Shown here in pieces: positions 11,277 through 21,920 of a stretch of 64,000 nucleotides of DNA; the first letter of the stretch is position 1; each line of letters starts with the position of its first letter. The stretch is taken from contig NW_006921535.1 in assembly GCF_000340215.1 (NCBI RefSeq), positions 2,050,483 to 2,114,482 of the forward strand. Direction: 5' to 3'. This DNA comes from Pseudocercospora fijiensis CIRAD86. Lineage: Eukaryota; Ascomycota; Dothideomycetes; Mycosphaerellales; Mycosphaerellaceae. Made by a program: the position numbers and the translations under genes. Below the pieces are notes generated by a model. It was not told where the DNA came from. It saw nothing but the letters and a program-made list of their open reading frames with translations, and did not search any database.

Positions 11277-12705
11277 ATGTCTGCCATCCGATCTCTCTAT
11301 ACCGCTGCCTCGCCTGCCCTGCACCAATCCTACGCCCGCACCCGCATCCTCCCAGCAGCACGAACCTTTCCCCGACCAGTCGCTGCGAAGCTCGTGCAAC
11401 GCCGAAGCATGGCGTCACAACACATCCCCAAGATCAAAGTCAAAAACCCCGTCGTCGAACTGGACGGCGATGAGATGACCAGGATCATCTGGAAGGACAT
11501 CAAAGACAAGTTCATCTTCCCATATCTCGACATCGACCTCAAGTATTACGACCTGGGTCTTGAGTACCGCGACCAGACCAATGACCAGGTCACCATTGAC
11601 GCCGCCGAGGCCATCAAGAAGTACAGCGTGGGCGTCAAATGTGCGACCATCACGCCCGACGAGGCGCGTGTGGAGGAGTTCAAGCTCAAGAAGATGTGGC
11701 TGAGCCCGAACGGCACAATCCGTAACATTCTTGGAGGCACTGTCTTCAGAGAGCCAATCGTCATTCCCAAGATTCCTAGACTAGTACCTGGCTGGAAGAA
11801 GCCAATTGTGATCGGTCGTCACGCGCATGGTGACCAGTACAAGGCTCAGGACAAGGTCCTACCGGGCCCGGGCAAGCTCCAGATGGTCTTCACGCCAAAG
11901 GGAGGCAAGCCAGAAGTCATCGATGTCTTTGAGTTCACCGACAAGCACCAAGGCGGTGTTGCCCAGACTCAGTACAACACTGTGGAGTCCATATCAGGCT
12001 TCGCACACGCTTCCTTCAAGCACGCGCTCGCTCTTAACTACCCAATGTACATGACCACCAAGAACACTATTCTGAAGAAGTACGATGGAAAGTTCAAGGA
12101 CACATTCCAGGAGATTTATGAGACCACATACCGCAAGCAGTTCGAGGAGAAGGGACTGTGGTACGAGCACCGCTTGATTGACGACATGGTTGCTCAGATG
12201 ATCAAGAATGAGGGTGGCATGGTCATCGCCATGAAGAGTGCGTGACTCGTTCATTCCCGTTACAAATCCGTGCTAACATTTCCCAGACTATGACGGTGAC
12301 GTTCAATCTGACATCGTCGCCCAGGGCTTCGGCTCGCTCGGGCTGATGACATCGGTCCTTGTCACTCCAGACGGCAAGACATTCGAAGCAGAAGCCGCCC
12401 ACGGTACTGTCACTCGCCACTACCGCGAGCATCAGAAGGGCAACCCCACCTCCACCAACCCAATTGCCTCCATCTTCGCGTGGACAAGAGGCCTTGCTAA
12501 GCGTGGTGAGCTTGATGGAACCCCAGAAGTGACCAAGTTTGCCGAGTCCTTGGAAGAGGCGTGTATTCACGTTGTTGATCAACAAGGCATCATGACCAAG
12601 GACTTAGCTATCAGCTGTGGCAAGAAGAACGATTACGTGACCACGACGGAATACCTGGACGCTGTTGAGAAGCGCATGAGAGCAGTGCTCAGCTCTAAGC
12701 TCTAG
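11277..12705 (+). CDS. idp1: NADP-dependent isocitrate dehydrogenase, mitochondrial/peroxisomal
   Basis: Exons 11277..12237 and 12287..12705 with a 49-nt intron (GTGCGT donor, CTAAC branch point), 459 residues. It converts isocitrate plus NADP+ to 2-oxoglutarate, CO2 and NADPH. Family hallmarks are present: [20 protein letters not shown] near residue 58, [40 protein letters not shown] and the NADP-site phrase [16 protein letters not shown]. The first 44 residues are rich in Arg, Ala and Ser with no acids, as in a mitochondrial presequence. A second in-frame ATG at 11409 starts [10 protein letters not shown] exactly where the mature enzyme begins. The last three residues are SKL, a canonical PTS1 peroxisomal signal. 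One gene may therefore supply mitochondrial, cytosolic and peroxisomal enzyme, as published for Aspergillus nidulans idpA. Which start is used cannot be read from sequence. Confidence 0.96.
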
Positions 12706-12925
12706 AGGATTTCCGACAGACTCTTGGAGATCACGAGACAGCATTCTGCATACAGTCCAGTGTACTGCTGACGCCAGCCTGGTTTCAGCGTAGGGCTTCG
12801 GCGCATGGCTAATGTAAATTTGTAAAGATATTAGAGCGAAGTACAGGTCTTGAGGACCATCGATACCCTACAGCTTCCGCACGCACATTTCCTTCCTGGA
12901 ATCGCTAAACGCGATTCGTCCCATC

Positions 12926-13293
12926 ATGACTGACCCGAGCAATATGAACTCAAGATCCGCCATTTGGTGTTGCGAGTCCCAAGGAGACCTTTTCGTCATA
13001 CTTCTTGTGGTCAAAGCTCTAAGAATCAGCATTACTATAGGCTGAAGTCGAACCAAAGTATTAACTTGGAAAGCACTCTGACAACTCAACTGGAAATTGC
13101 GCTGGAGGGGTCTCCAAAACAGGAAGGTCACATTGAGGAGATCATGAAGGAATTTCAGAAGATATGCAATCTGGGGGGTCAAGTGAAGATCGCCGTGTCT
13201 GGTCATGATGATGAGGAGATGCAGGCAATGGCATTGGGACTCGCAAAACAGAAGTTCAAGAAACTGTGTCGACTCCGAACCAACGTGGACTGA
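12926..13293 (+). CDS. Possible small spliced gene, unknown product
   Basis: Tentative. The open stretch to 13293 has no ATG of its own in frame, but its C-terminal part reads like a real protein: a charged helix (HIEEIMKEFQKICNLGG) and a second one (DDEEMQAMALGLAKQKFKKL). An ATG at 12926 in another frame could be joined to it by an intron of about 81 nt ending in ACTATAG at about 13041, giving roughly 97 residues. The donor would be a weak GTGTTG at about 12966, so the model is uncertain. It sits 220 nt after the isocitrate dehydrogenase stop. Confidence 0.3.
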
Positions 13294-13510
13294 GGAGAAG
13301 AGCGGCGAGATTAGGAGAAGTCCGTTGAGCCTGAGATCTCCACAGTACCGACTTCCTGCTTTCCCTAGTCCAAGCCAGCAATCTTGTCTCTCCCGAATCA
13401 AGGAGATAGGATCGCGATGAGTTCGAATACGTCGGCTCTAACCAAACCAGTCTCTTGTGTCAAAGACTTTTCAATCATTCATACTGCAACGCAACCTTAC
13501 ATGCCCTCCC

Positions 13511-14548
13511 CTACAAGTTCGGTTTAAACTTATACCCCTTCGGCACAGGTCTATTACCCACCGAAATCGGATCCCACCAAGGCCAAGCCGCAGGCGCATC
13601 ATTCTGCATCGTGCCCTGAAAATTCACAGGTCTCTTCTCCAAAAACGCAGCCACGCCTTCCTTGTTGTCCTTGCTACCGAAACATTCATACACGATCCTG
13701 CTGTCGAGCAGGTGTGCGCCTTCTGGAGTTCCGGGGTTTCGGTACATGAGTTCTTTGATGAGATAAAGGGAGACGGTGGAGCAGTTCTTGACGACTTCGT
13801 CTGCGAGTTCGAGGGCTCGGGGAAGGACGGCGTCAGGGGTGTCGAGGACTTCGGTGAAGAGGTCTGAGAGGAGAGGGTGTTTGGCCGGGTAGGTTGCGCC
13901 TGTTGTGCAGAGGTGGAGGGCTTTCGATGTGCTGCAATATCACATCAGTAAATCTGCTTCCTCCATGTCTCTCGGCTTGTGGAGATGTTTGTTTAGTACT
14001 CACCCAATCAATCTCGGCAAAAAGAAACTGCTCGCAGCCTCCATAACCAAGCCTCTCCTCGCAAACACGAATCCAATCTTGGCATCTTTATACGCGATCC
14101 TGATATTCATCGGCAACGTCATCGTCACGCCCACACCCACAGCACTCCCATTCAAAGCTCCGATAGTAGGTTTTCTACACCTGTTGATCGCCAAAGAGAC
14201 TCTACCTCCTCCATCCCTGTGATCTCGATTCTGCTCTTGGCCTCCTACGAAACCCGTATCCAAATCCGCACCAGCACAGAACATTTTGCCATGACCAGTG
14301 TGTACGATACATTTGACGCGATCATCGATGTCGAAAAGCGTGTAAGCGTGCTCGAGCTCGTGCATCATGGTGGGCGTGAAGGCATTGTATTTCTTTGGTC
14401 GGAAGAGTGTGACGAGCTGGATTGGTGTGACATCTTTGGAAGATTCTGGGACATTTGTGACTTTGATTTGCGTGAAGCCGATGTCTGCGTAGGATTTTGG
14501 AACTTCGATCTCATGGAGAGAGGGCGATTCGAGGTACTTGGAAGCCAT
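13511..14548 (-). CDS. Enoyl-CoA hydratase/isomerase family protein
   Basis: Exons 14548..14004 and 13931..13511 on the minus strand, with a 72-nt intron (GTGAGT donor, ATTGCAG acceptor), 321 residues. Crotonase fold: the oxyanion-hole segment is GHGKMFCAGADLDTGF (about residues 86-101), followed by NGSAVGVGVTMTLPMNIRIA. An acidic residue in RRGLVMEAASSFFLPRLIG occupies the position of the second catalytic glutamate. The first catalytic glutamate of classical hydratases is not obvious, which fits delta3-delta2-enoyl-CoA isomerase-type or other non-hydratase members better than a true hydratase. The C-terminus (KPNL) is not a canonical PTS1. Probable role in fatty acid or branched-chain acyl-CoA breakdown; the exact substrate is unknown. 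Confidence 0.88.
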
Positions 14549-15143
14549 TCTGATTGGGGATCGGATATGTGAGGAGAAGTGTGCTTACTGACTTTGTCAA
14601 CAATGAGATAAATAGTATATAGTTCAGCCTACAGAGAGTGCGTCGTCGTTGATCGATTACCGGTAATGTGTTGCTCACGGCAATGGCTACAAGCAGTGTA
14701 GCTAGTCGAGCTCTGCGAGTAGAACTAGACTTTGGCCGAGGTCAGGCTTGAGGAGGGAGTACTCCTTGTCCATGCCAAGTGACACCAGCCACGTGTGGAC
14801 TGGCTTCACTCACGCGCTTGTCCCGCTCATCCTTACAATCCGCTTCGATGACTTCGTACATAAGGCTGCAAGTCGTGCCGTAGTGTCGGCGTCCAAGTGA
14901 CCTTTGGCTTCAGCGGTATGCCTGCACATATATGCGATCTGCGTTGTCGGCTCTCCTCACACACCGCATAATGTGTGACCTCTCCATCAACTTCGGGACC
15001 GACCACAAGTCGTTACCGAGACGAACTGGTTCCACCTTGAGCCCTTCTGCACGGCGGAAGCTACACATATTTGACGACCACAGCATGTCTGCTCCGGTCA
15101 CATAAAGCATCTTCCTGCACACGTCTGAGGCAAATTCGGCACC
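14549..15143. promoter_or_regulatory. Divergent promoter region
   Basis: 595 nt between the divergent crotonase-family and amidohydrolase genes. It must contain both promoters. No motif could be assigned confidently. Confidence 0.35.
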
Positions 15144-16139
15144 ATGGTTCCTCCTCTCATAGCACTCGAGGAGCATTTTCTCTCTACGGCCGTCTTGGAA
15201 GCGTTCGATGATGCATATCAAGAGCAGTTCAAAGCCATACCGGCAGCCAAAGACAAGCTAGCAGATCTGGACAGCCTACGATTAGAAGAGATGGCGAAGG
15301 GAAAAATCTCAATGCAAGTGATATCACATGCGTGTGCTCCTGGTGGGCCAAGTCCTGAAATGTGCCGGCAAGGAAACGACCAACTGGCTGCGGCAGTCAG
15401 AAAGAATAAGGCCCATTTCGCCGGGTTCGCAGTGCTGCCTATAGCAGATCCAGATGAGTGCGCCAAGGAATTGGAGAGATCGGTAAAGGATCTCGGATTT
15501 GTTGGAGCCCTCATCGACAACCACGTTAACGGAAAGTATTTCGATGGTGACGAGTACGATGTGATGTGGCGAAAAGCAGAGGAGCTCGATGTACCTATAT
15601 ACCTGCACCCAACGTGGCCTGCCGAGGATATGATGCAACAGTCGTACACAGGCAACTTCACCGCGGGCGCAAGTCGAAGCTTGGGAGCATCTGGCTGGGG
15701 TTGGCATTCAGAGACTGGTCTTCACATCTTGCGGCTGTACGCTGCAGGAGTGTTCGATAAGTTTCCAAGGCTGAAGATTATCATCGGTCACTTTGGTGAA
15801 ATGCTACCATTCATGCTTCAGCGGATATCCAAGCTTAGCGTGCGATGGGGCCAGCAGAGGCGGAAGATACTCCAAGTTTGGGAGGAGAACATATGGATCA
15901 CGACATCAGGCGTTTGGAGCCTAGATCCATTAAAGTGCATCCTCGGGAACACGAAGATCGATCATATCCTCTTCAGTGTCGACTATCCATTCGAGCCCAA
16001 CGAGAATGGCCTCAAATGGATACAGGATCTCGAAGACAGTGGCTTGGTGACTCAGGAGGAGCTTGAAATGATTGCGTACAAGAATGCGGAGAAATTGCTG
16101 AAGGTCAAGGCACCTCAGATTACGAATGGTGTACACTGA
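15144..16139 (+). CDS. Amidohydrolase-2 family enzyme (hydroxybenzoate/resorcylate decarboxylase type)
   Basis: Single exon, 331 residues, ATG at 15144. The protein matches the metal-dependent TIM-barrel decarboxylases (2,3-dihydroxybenzoate, gamma-resorcylate and ACMSD-like). Visible metal and active-site positions: E9 and H11 in IALEEHF, H155 in IYLHPTWP, H216 in IIIGHFGE and D280 in HILFSVDYPFEPNENG. Length is typical. The likely reaction is non-oxidative decarboxylation of a hydroxylated aromatic acid, or hydrolysis of a related compound; the substrate cannot be read from sequence. It is divergent from the crotonase-family gene, so shared regulation in aromatic or lipid catabolism is possible but unproven. 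Confidence 0.88.
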   Translation: MVPPLIALEEHFLSTAVLEAFDDAYQEQFKAIPAAKDKLADLDSLRLEEMAKGKISMQVISHACAPGGPSPEMCRQGNDQLAAAVRKNKAHFAGFAVLPIADPDECAKELERSVKDLGFVGALIDNHVNGKYFDGDEYDVMWRKAEELDVPIYLHPTWPAEDMMQQSYTGNFTAGASRSLGASGWGWHSETGLHILRLYAAGVFDKFPRLKIIIGHFGEMLPFMLQRISKLSVRWGQQRRKILQVWEENIWITTSGVWSLDPLKCILGNTKIDHILFSVDYPFEPNENGLKWIQDLEDSGLVTQEELEMIAYKNAEKLLKVKAPQITNGVH

Positions 16140-17220
16140 GGCTGGCGAGGATGAGGTGTATGCCGCGTTGCCCGGCGCGCATTTCTTGGCTGCAGCATCA
16201 TGCTTTCGTGTCGTTGCATGTAACTTTTGGCGTAGGTTGAGATCGGGATGAGGTGGCGAAGTCCAGTTCTGCCTTCAATATCGACAGAGGTAGATAGGTG
16301 TAAAGGGATCTATGGATTGTTACAGCACATGAACAGAACCAGCTCTTGCGTGTGTATGACAAAAGGCATTGATGTAATCGGGAGGGACGAAGAAACAGTG
16401 TTTGAGCAGCAGCCAGGATGGGCGACAGGGATGCGATTTGGTCCTGCGCTAGCGCACTTCTTATTAGTTAGCTTCAAGCTGCATCTTCGACTCGCAGCCT
16501 GCGTGAAAGCATCCCGTCCATTGCATCTTGCATACAACTCGCATCCGCCGCATCAGCATCAGCATTACCATCAGATATGATTCCCCACAGCGGAACTGCA
16601 CCGTACCGGCGTCACGACCAATACAAAAAGCAGTCGCAACCATCCTGCCTTCGCAAGCTCGCAGCGTGGCCAGATTACACTTTCTCGGCTCGATGCGCGG
16701 ACTCGCTTCGGTCGCTCCTCCTCCATGTGAACAGGCCTCCGGCACACTGGCTCAGACTCCGTTTGGCCGTTTCACAGCATCGCCCTTGCTAACGTTATCG
16801 CTCCAGATCAGGAGAGGCCGCACGCAGGATTGTTCATTCCCTGACTCACGCCAACATAAGTAACGTGACACCGTGGCAATATCGGGTTTCTCCAAACCAA
16901 TAAGGCAGTTGCGCGTTCTGCAGGCACTTTACGCGTGCCAATCACGTCTTCCCCCAACCCTTGCTATCAGTATGTATGCTTTACTCCGGTCGCCTCGGAC
17001 TGGCATGGCAACTGTGCAAAGTAGGTTACAAATGTGACCAACATGCCCCCGTTTCAGCACCGCTTTTTCGGCTGAAAAGAGGAGTGTTGCCTCACAGGCC
17101 GTTGCAGCCTGCCATCTATAAGTATACCCTTCCTCCTACACCTTCTGATACCGCTTTTGGCTCTACGCTCTTTTGTCGACAAACCCAACACAAATCTGGT
17201 CAACCCGTCATCTCACCATC
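16140..17220. other. Intergenic region upstream of the BTB gene
   Basis: 1.1 kb with several short ORFs in competing frames and no domain-like sequence. A TATA-like CTATAAGTATACC lies near 17115, about 105 nt before the BTB gene start, and is a plausible promoter element. No RNA or repeat recognised. Confidence 0.35.
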
Positions 17221-18229
17221 ATGTTCACATCTACAACCCGTAACAAATCATATCGGGATAGCTTTTCGTATAGGGCGGGAAAGTCGACGAGCAGCAAGAG
17301 GCAGAAGTCCTTCAAAGAATATGCGCCAACGAGGAAGATCATCACAGCGCAACCAGTTCAGTCGTCTTCAGCACAATCGTCGCCAACAAAGACTGCTAGC
17401 AGTGCGCCGACGTCTCCGTACGTGTCCTATTCTTTACTGCCGAACGCACATACTGACTTGTCATAGAAATCTCAACTCAGCCATAGTCACGATTGCAGTA
17501 GGACCAGAGCAACGACTCTTCGCCGCGCACGAAGATGTCCTGTGCAAGTCTACCTTCTTCGCCATTCAATGTCGTCAGCAATTCTTCGAAACGAACGGCA
17601 AGCGAGTAGATCTACCAAACGAGTCTCCGGAAGTCTTCTCCGCGATCTTGGAATATCTATACAAGGGCGACTACACTCCGAAAGTAGAGTTCGACAAGAA
17701 ACACAACAGTTGGTTCCTCGACGAGACACCTTCTGCAACGGGCTCGAGTGAAAGCATCGTCCATGCTGCCGATGGCACTGCCATCCTCAAAGACACTGTC
17801 ATCTACGTGCGTCTTCTTTCCCATCCTCTATCTCCCACATACTCACGTCAGCTACAGTGTTCCGCCCACCGCTACGGACTCGTCGAACTCCAACGTCTCG
17901 CCCTCAAGAAACAAGGCCTACAATCCGGCGTACAGTGCTCAACAATCCTCTCCTCAGCACGCTACGCCTACGCCAATACTCCAGCCTCAGACAGCAAGCT
18001 CCGGGCACACTACCTCGCCCTCATCATCCGCAGTCGCAACACATTCAAGCGCAGCGGCACGATGCAGATGGAGATGGAACGAGGCGGAACAGCTCTGTTC
18101 TTCGACCTCTTCGTCGCAATGTAAGTGTCACGACTCATCCATATACATGCACGAGTCCTCCTGACTAACATCACCGAAAAGGGTAAACCACCTCGACGAC
18201 ATTGCCAATTCCCGATCGCCACGCACTTG
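17221..18229 (+). CDS. BTB/POZ domain protein
   Basis: Four exons: 17221..17417, 17467..17806, 17858..18120 and 18181..18229, with introns of 49, 51 and 60 nt, giving 282 residues. Frames join cleanly at each junction. The first exon is Ser/Lys/Thr-rich and probably disordered. Exon 2 carries a BTB core: IVTIAVGPEQRLFAAHEDVL, then FFAIQCRQQFFETNGKRVDLP, then SPEVFSAILEYLYKGDY. After a Ser-rich insert, exon 3 has HRYGLVELQRLALKKQGLQ, the usual helical end of fungal BTB proteins, and a longer helical tail. The open frame extends upstream of 17467 to 16961, but that part is non-coding read-through. BTB domains mediate dimerisation and often link to Cul3 ligases or transcription factors. No second domain is visible. 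Confidence 0.85.
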
Positions 18230-18951
18230 ATTCATTTCCCACATTTCATCTCAATCAAAAAGCTCCCGGCTGCGGCGCCCGCAAGTCTGGTCGTAGCTGA
18301 CTCTCATCTCGTACTGTTTCTGTCTACGCTTGTAAAATCCCTTCTTGTACATAATCAAAATCTGACAGCATTAAATTTGGCATTCAGCATGGCGTTTTTT
18401 TGGCTGGGAAGAAGAAATCAAGAAAGACACGTTGAGATTGTACCACTACTATGATTCTGCTTTCTAATGGAAAATCAGACTGCAAACCAGAGAATGGAAG
18501 GGGAACTGCGGGAACGAAATTTTGGGGGGACCTTGGTACGCTACTGCTCTGGAATTCTGGCTTGCTACTTATCGCTGCCTGGTCGTGGCGAGAGGATGTA
18601 ACAATAGCATATCTATCGACATTTAATGTCATGAATTTTGATGAAACTGGTCACCCTTTTCTTCACCCTTCTCTCTCTCATTTCAGCTGCTGGTGCGCAG
18701 CCTTGTAGTGCACTATGTTGCGAAGCAGCCTCGCGCTCCTAGTCGCCTTGCTTGTCGCCAAAGGTGCAGAGTCGTCGTGTGATGTGATGAGTCATTCCGG
18801 GTGGCTGAACATCAAGCAGCTTCCGCCCGCGGCAGCAATGATAGGTAAATGTCATGCCGTCCCATTCGACTGTCGGCACCCTGAAAAGCGGCCACAGCTG
18901 CGAAGGTTCGATGGATCTCGTGGTTGTTGTTGCAGATAAGAGGCATCTGGC
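18230..18951. other. Convergent intergenic spacer
   Basis: 720 nt between the 3' ends of the BTB gene and the minus-strand CSN12 gene. No gene, repeat or RNA seen. Confidence 0.4.
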
Positions 18952-20534
18952 TCAAACGCCTGTTCCAGGGAAAGCCTCGCCTTTTTTGAGCACCATCATG
19001 CGGCGATCTCTAGCGATGTATCCTTTCATCAAGTTCTGTGCCATGGTCAGCTCCGATGTGCTCCGTGATGGTTAATGGTGGCTGCCCGACGGGGCAGCTT
19101 AAGCCACAACGCACCTTATAGATAGCATTCGCTAGCAGGCATTCAACCTCATCGTTATCAATACCGCCTTCTCCATCACCGACATCTGCGCCCGCCAGCT
19201 GCAAAGCTGCCGCGAACTCATCGATCGGAATTCTTGTTCGCCGCACAGGAGCCGAAGTGTCGCCTTCTTTCGGAGGGTCGTACCCTCCAGCAAGGAAGAC
19301 TCTCCGGAAGAGATTTCGGATGATGGCATCGCGACCACGCTCAAGTGTAAGGTATATTCGGCGCTTGACGAAGTCTTCTTCGCCACTTTCAAGTGCGCGC
19401 TCGAAAGCTGCCAGGTCTGCTTTGCGAATCGCATCCGCAAAAGGTTGGAACAGTCGTGCCAGATTAGGATTCTGCGAGAGCAAGGTAGAGGATGGCAGCA
19501 TGTGCGATGTCAAAAGTTTCGTCGGGATGAGGTATGTCAGTATCAGCTGGAGATTTTTCTGCGACCCGACATGGCACAAGTTGTAAGCAGCAGTCAGATG
19601 TTCCTCCGCAGCGCTGTAATCTTCGTCGACAAAGGAAATGACTCCACAATAGTACATGAATGGTACTTGGTGGCTTTTGGGGAAGGCTGAAAGCGGTGGC
19701 ATATCGCCTGTTGTCGCCTTCAGTGAACGCAAGATGTTCTTCGACAAAGAGAGTTGGTTCAATTTGAAATGAGTCTTGAACATGGCAGTAGCGATGTAGT
19801 AGAGCGCCCACTTCCTCGAGTCTTCGAGCGGGTTGCTATACTTACCATGAGCCTATGCTACGGATGCGAAGTGGTAGCGATATGGGTCATGAAGACAGCA
19901 GACTGGGCAGGAGAAAGACTCACCGGTCGCCATGGCAAAGACTGAAAATGCGATTGGTCTGGCGCGCAGCGTCCTCGAGCTTCTCATTCCTGGCGCTTGG
20001 GTCGAAGGCATCTTCTTCTTGGAGGCCGCCAAAAGCCAGACCATTATCACGTTGGCTGGTAGTCTTGTCATCTGCCTTGATCGCAAACACTCGCAGATAT
20101 TTCACGGCCACATAGAGACAGGGTATAGTCCAAGCAGCGAGAACTCCGGTTTGATATGCTCGAATGAGGGCATTTACGAACTCCTTCCATTCTTCATAGA
20201 CCTTGGCCCAGTCTGCCTCGTTGGTCTTGCCCACGTTTTGAGCTTCCTCAGCTGCGAGCAGTGTGCCCACGAATTTGTGGTAGATGGTGAATAGGTCCAA
20301 CCACGTGTTTGCCTCTTTCTTGTCGAGACTCAGAGCGGGATTGTACTGCAGTTTGTATTGCAGGTCAGTTCGCACACTGAACTGGTTCACGCTGTTTCTG
20401 AAGTTGTAAAGCCGGCCAGGGTCGTGCTTCGGCGGTTCTGGTGAGATGGTTGTTGCGAGAAGGTACCCATTAGGGCCTGAGGGATCTTCGTATGCCAGTG
20501 CAAAGTCCTCGAACATCACATCCGAGTTTGCCAT
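18952..20534 (-). CDS. csn12: CSN12 homologue (PCI-domain, COP9 signalosome/mRNA-export related)
   Basis: Exons 20534..19924, 19835..19115 and 19035..18952 on the minus strand, with introns of 88 and 79 nt, 471 residues. The joins give HGDR-NPLEDSRKWALYYIA and AIYK-NLMKGYIARDRRMMVL, both matching the family. The PCI-type C-terminal half includes VPFMYYCGVISFVDEDYSAA, NLQLILTYLIPTKLL, AFERALESGEEDFVKRRIYL and the terminal GYIARDRRMMVLKKGEAFPG, a strong signature of Csn12/PCID2 proteins. In yeast Csn12 associates with the COP9 signalosome and with Thp3 and Sem1 in mRNA splicing/export; the same is inferred here. I start at the ATG at 20534, because upstream in-frame sequence does not match the family. 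The gene is divergent from the eL20 gene, with a spacer of about 520 nt. Confidence 0.92.
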
Positions 20535-21051
20535 TTTGACGGATTGTGTATGTCTCTTGCCAGGGAAGCAGAGGAGACCATTGATTGGAATGCAGCAGCA
20601 GCTTCGAGCTCGCGCCAAGACTCGGCCCGTTCCATCCACACTCCCGCGTCCGCGACAAATTCCACCTCGAATTGTCCAACAATCGAATTTCAGCGACTTT
20701 GACGACGCAGTACTAACATACAGGTCGACTCAGTAAGTCCCACTTACTTCTCAATCGCTCAATCTTCGTACTGACAATCACTCAGGGTAAGCAATGTCCA
20801 CCGCAATCGCGCCCGCGCCGCGCGCTTCACAATATGGGAGAAAGAGCATGGAATGATGGTTCTGCTGGAGCATCGCGAAAAGAGCCTGAATAGAAGGAAG
20901 CGACTGCAATGATGGCACACTACATCTAGCCGGAGTAGCACACTCATGTGTGTCTACGGGGATGGCTATGGACACATACATCTCTTGCTAGTACAACATA
21001 TTTTGTAAGACGGCTGCTGATTCTGATGCCCATATCAGGTCTCCCGCAAAA
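20535..21051. promoter_or_regulatory. Divergent promoter, CSN12 / eL20
   Basis: 517-nt shared upstream region. It contains CTAACATACAG (about 20714) and CATATCAG (about 21031), which look like branch-point and acceptor signals of 5' UTR introns for the ribosomal protein gene. This would be typical, but I cannot confirm it. Confidence 0.35.
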
Positions 21052-21715
21052 ATGCCTAGCCGACTCCAGGAATATCAGGTCATTGGCCGTCACCTTCCAA
21101 GTGATGCCAACCCGACCCCAAAGCTCTACCGCATGCGCATCTTTGCTCCAAACGATGTCGTTGCGAAGAGCCGATTCTGGTACTTCCTTGCCAAGCTGCG
21201 CAAGATCAAGAAGGCCAACGGTGAGATCGTTAGCTTGAACAAGGTGCGTACCGTCGTTACCTTGGCGGAGTGCTGTTAGCAATGAGGGAAGGAGAATGGG
21301 ATATTGATTGAGAATACAGATCCACGAGAAGCACCCACTCAAGGTCAAGAACTTCGGTATCTGGATCCGCTACGACTCGCGTTCTGGTACCCACAACATG
21401 TACAAGGAGTACCGAGAGATGTCCCGCTGCGAGGCTGTGCAGGCTCTCTACCAGGACATGGCATCCCGCCACCGTGCCCGCTTCAGGACCATCCACGTAA
21501 GATTCGCACAACTTCACCAAAAGCCCAAGCAACGGAATACTGATCAAGCTGCGCAGATCCTCAAGGTCATCGAGGTGGAGAAGACCGACGACATCCGTCG
21601 CCCATACATCAAGCAGCTCACCTCCAAGAACCTCAAGTTCCCAATGCCTCACCGTGCACCACCAACCAGCAAGAAGGTCGTCTTCGCCGCGACCCGCCCG
21701 AACACCTTCTACTAG
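21052..21715 (+). CDS. rpl20: 60S ribosomal protein eL20 (L20/L18a)
   Basis: Exons 21052..21243, 21320..21496 and 21557..21715 with introns of 76 and 60 nt, 175 residues. The protein follows the eL20 family throughout: [20 protein letters not shown] at the start, [79 protein letters not shown] and a basic C-terminus ending in RPNTFY. It is a structural component of the large cytosolic subunit. Introns fall at phase-0 sites between conserved blocks. Short introns and a C/G-ending codon preference fit high expression. Confidence 0.97.
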
Positions 21716-21920
21716 ATGTGTTGAGCGCTGTCTGCATTTGGGACTGGGGAAGCGGATGACTGCCCGGATCGGCGGTCTCGGAAAGGCGTTGCTCACAGTG
21801 TGCGTAGCTAGCGTATGACGAAAAAGTAGCTGGCACTATGTCCAAGATGCATGAATACCCAAAGTTTTTCACGTTTCACACTCGTACTATCATTTCATCA
21901 TTGGCATCTTCTTCATGAAA

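Noticed and set aside
12868..13401. 177-codon minus-strand frame
   Set aside because: Overlaps the tentative plus-strand small gene and shows no family resemblance; considered accidental.
16961..17466. N-terminal extension of the BTB gene frame
   Set aside because: It is read-through of promoter, another frame of exon 1, and intron; the spliced exon at 17221-17417 fits better.
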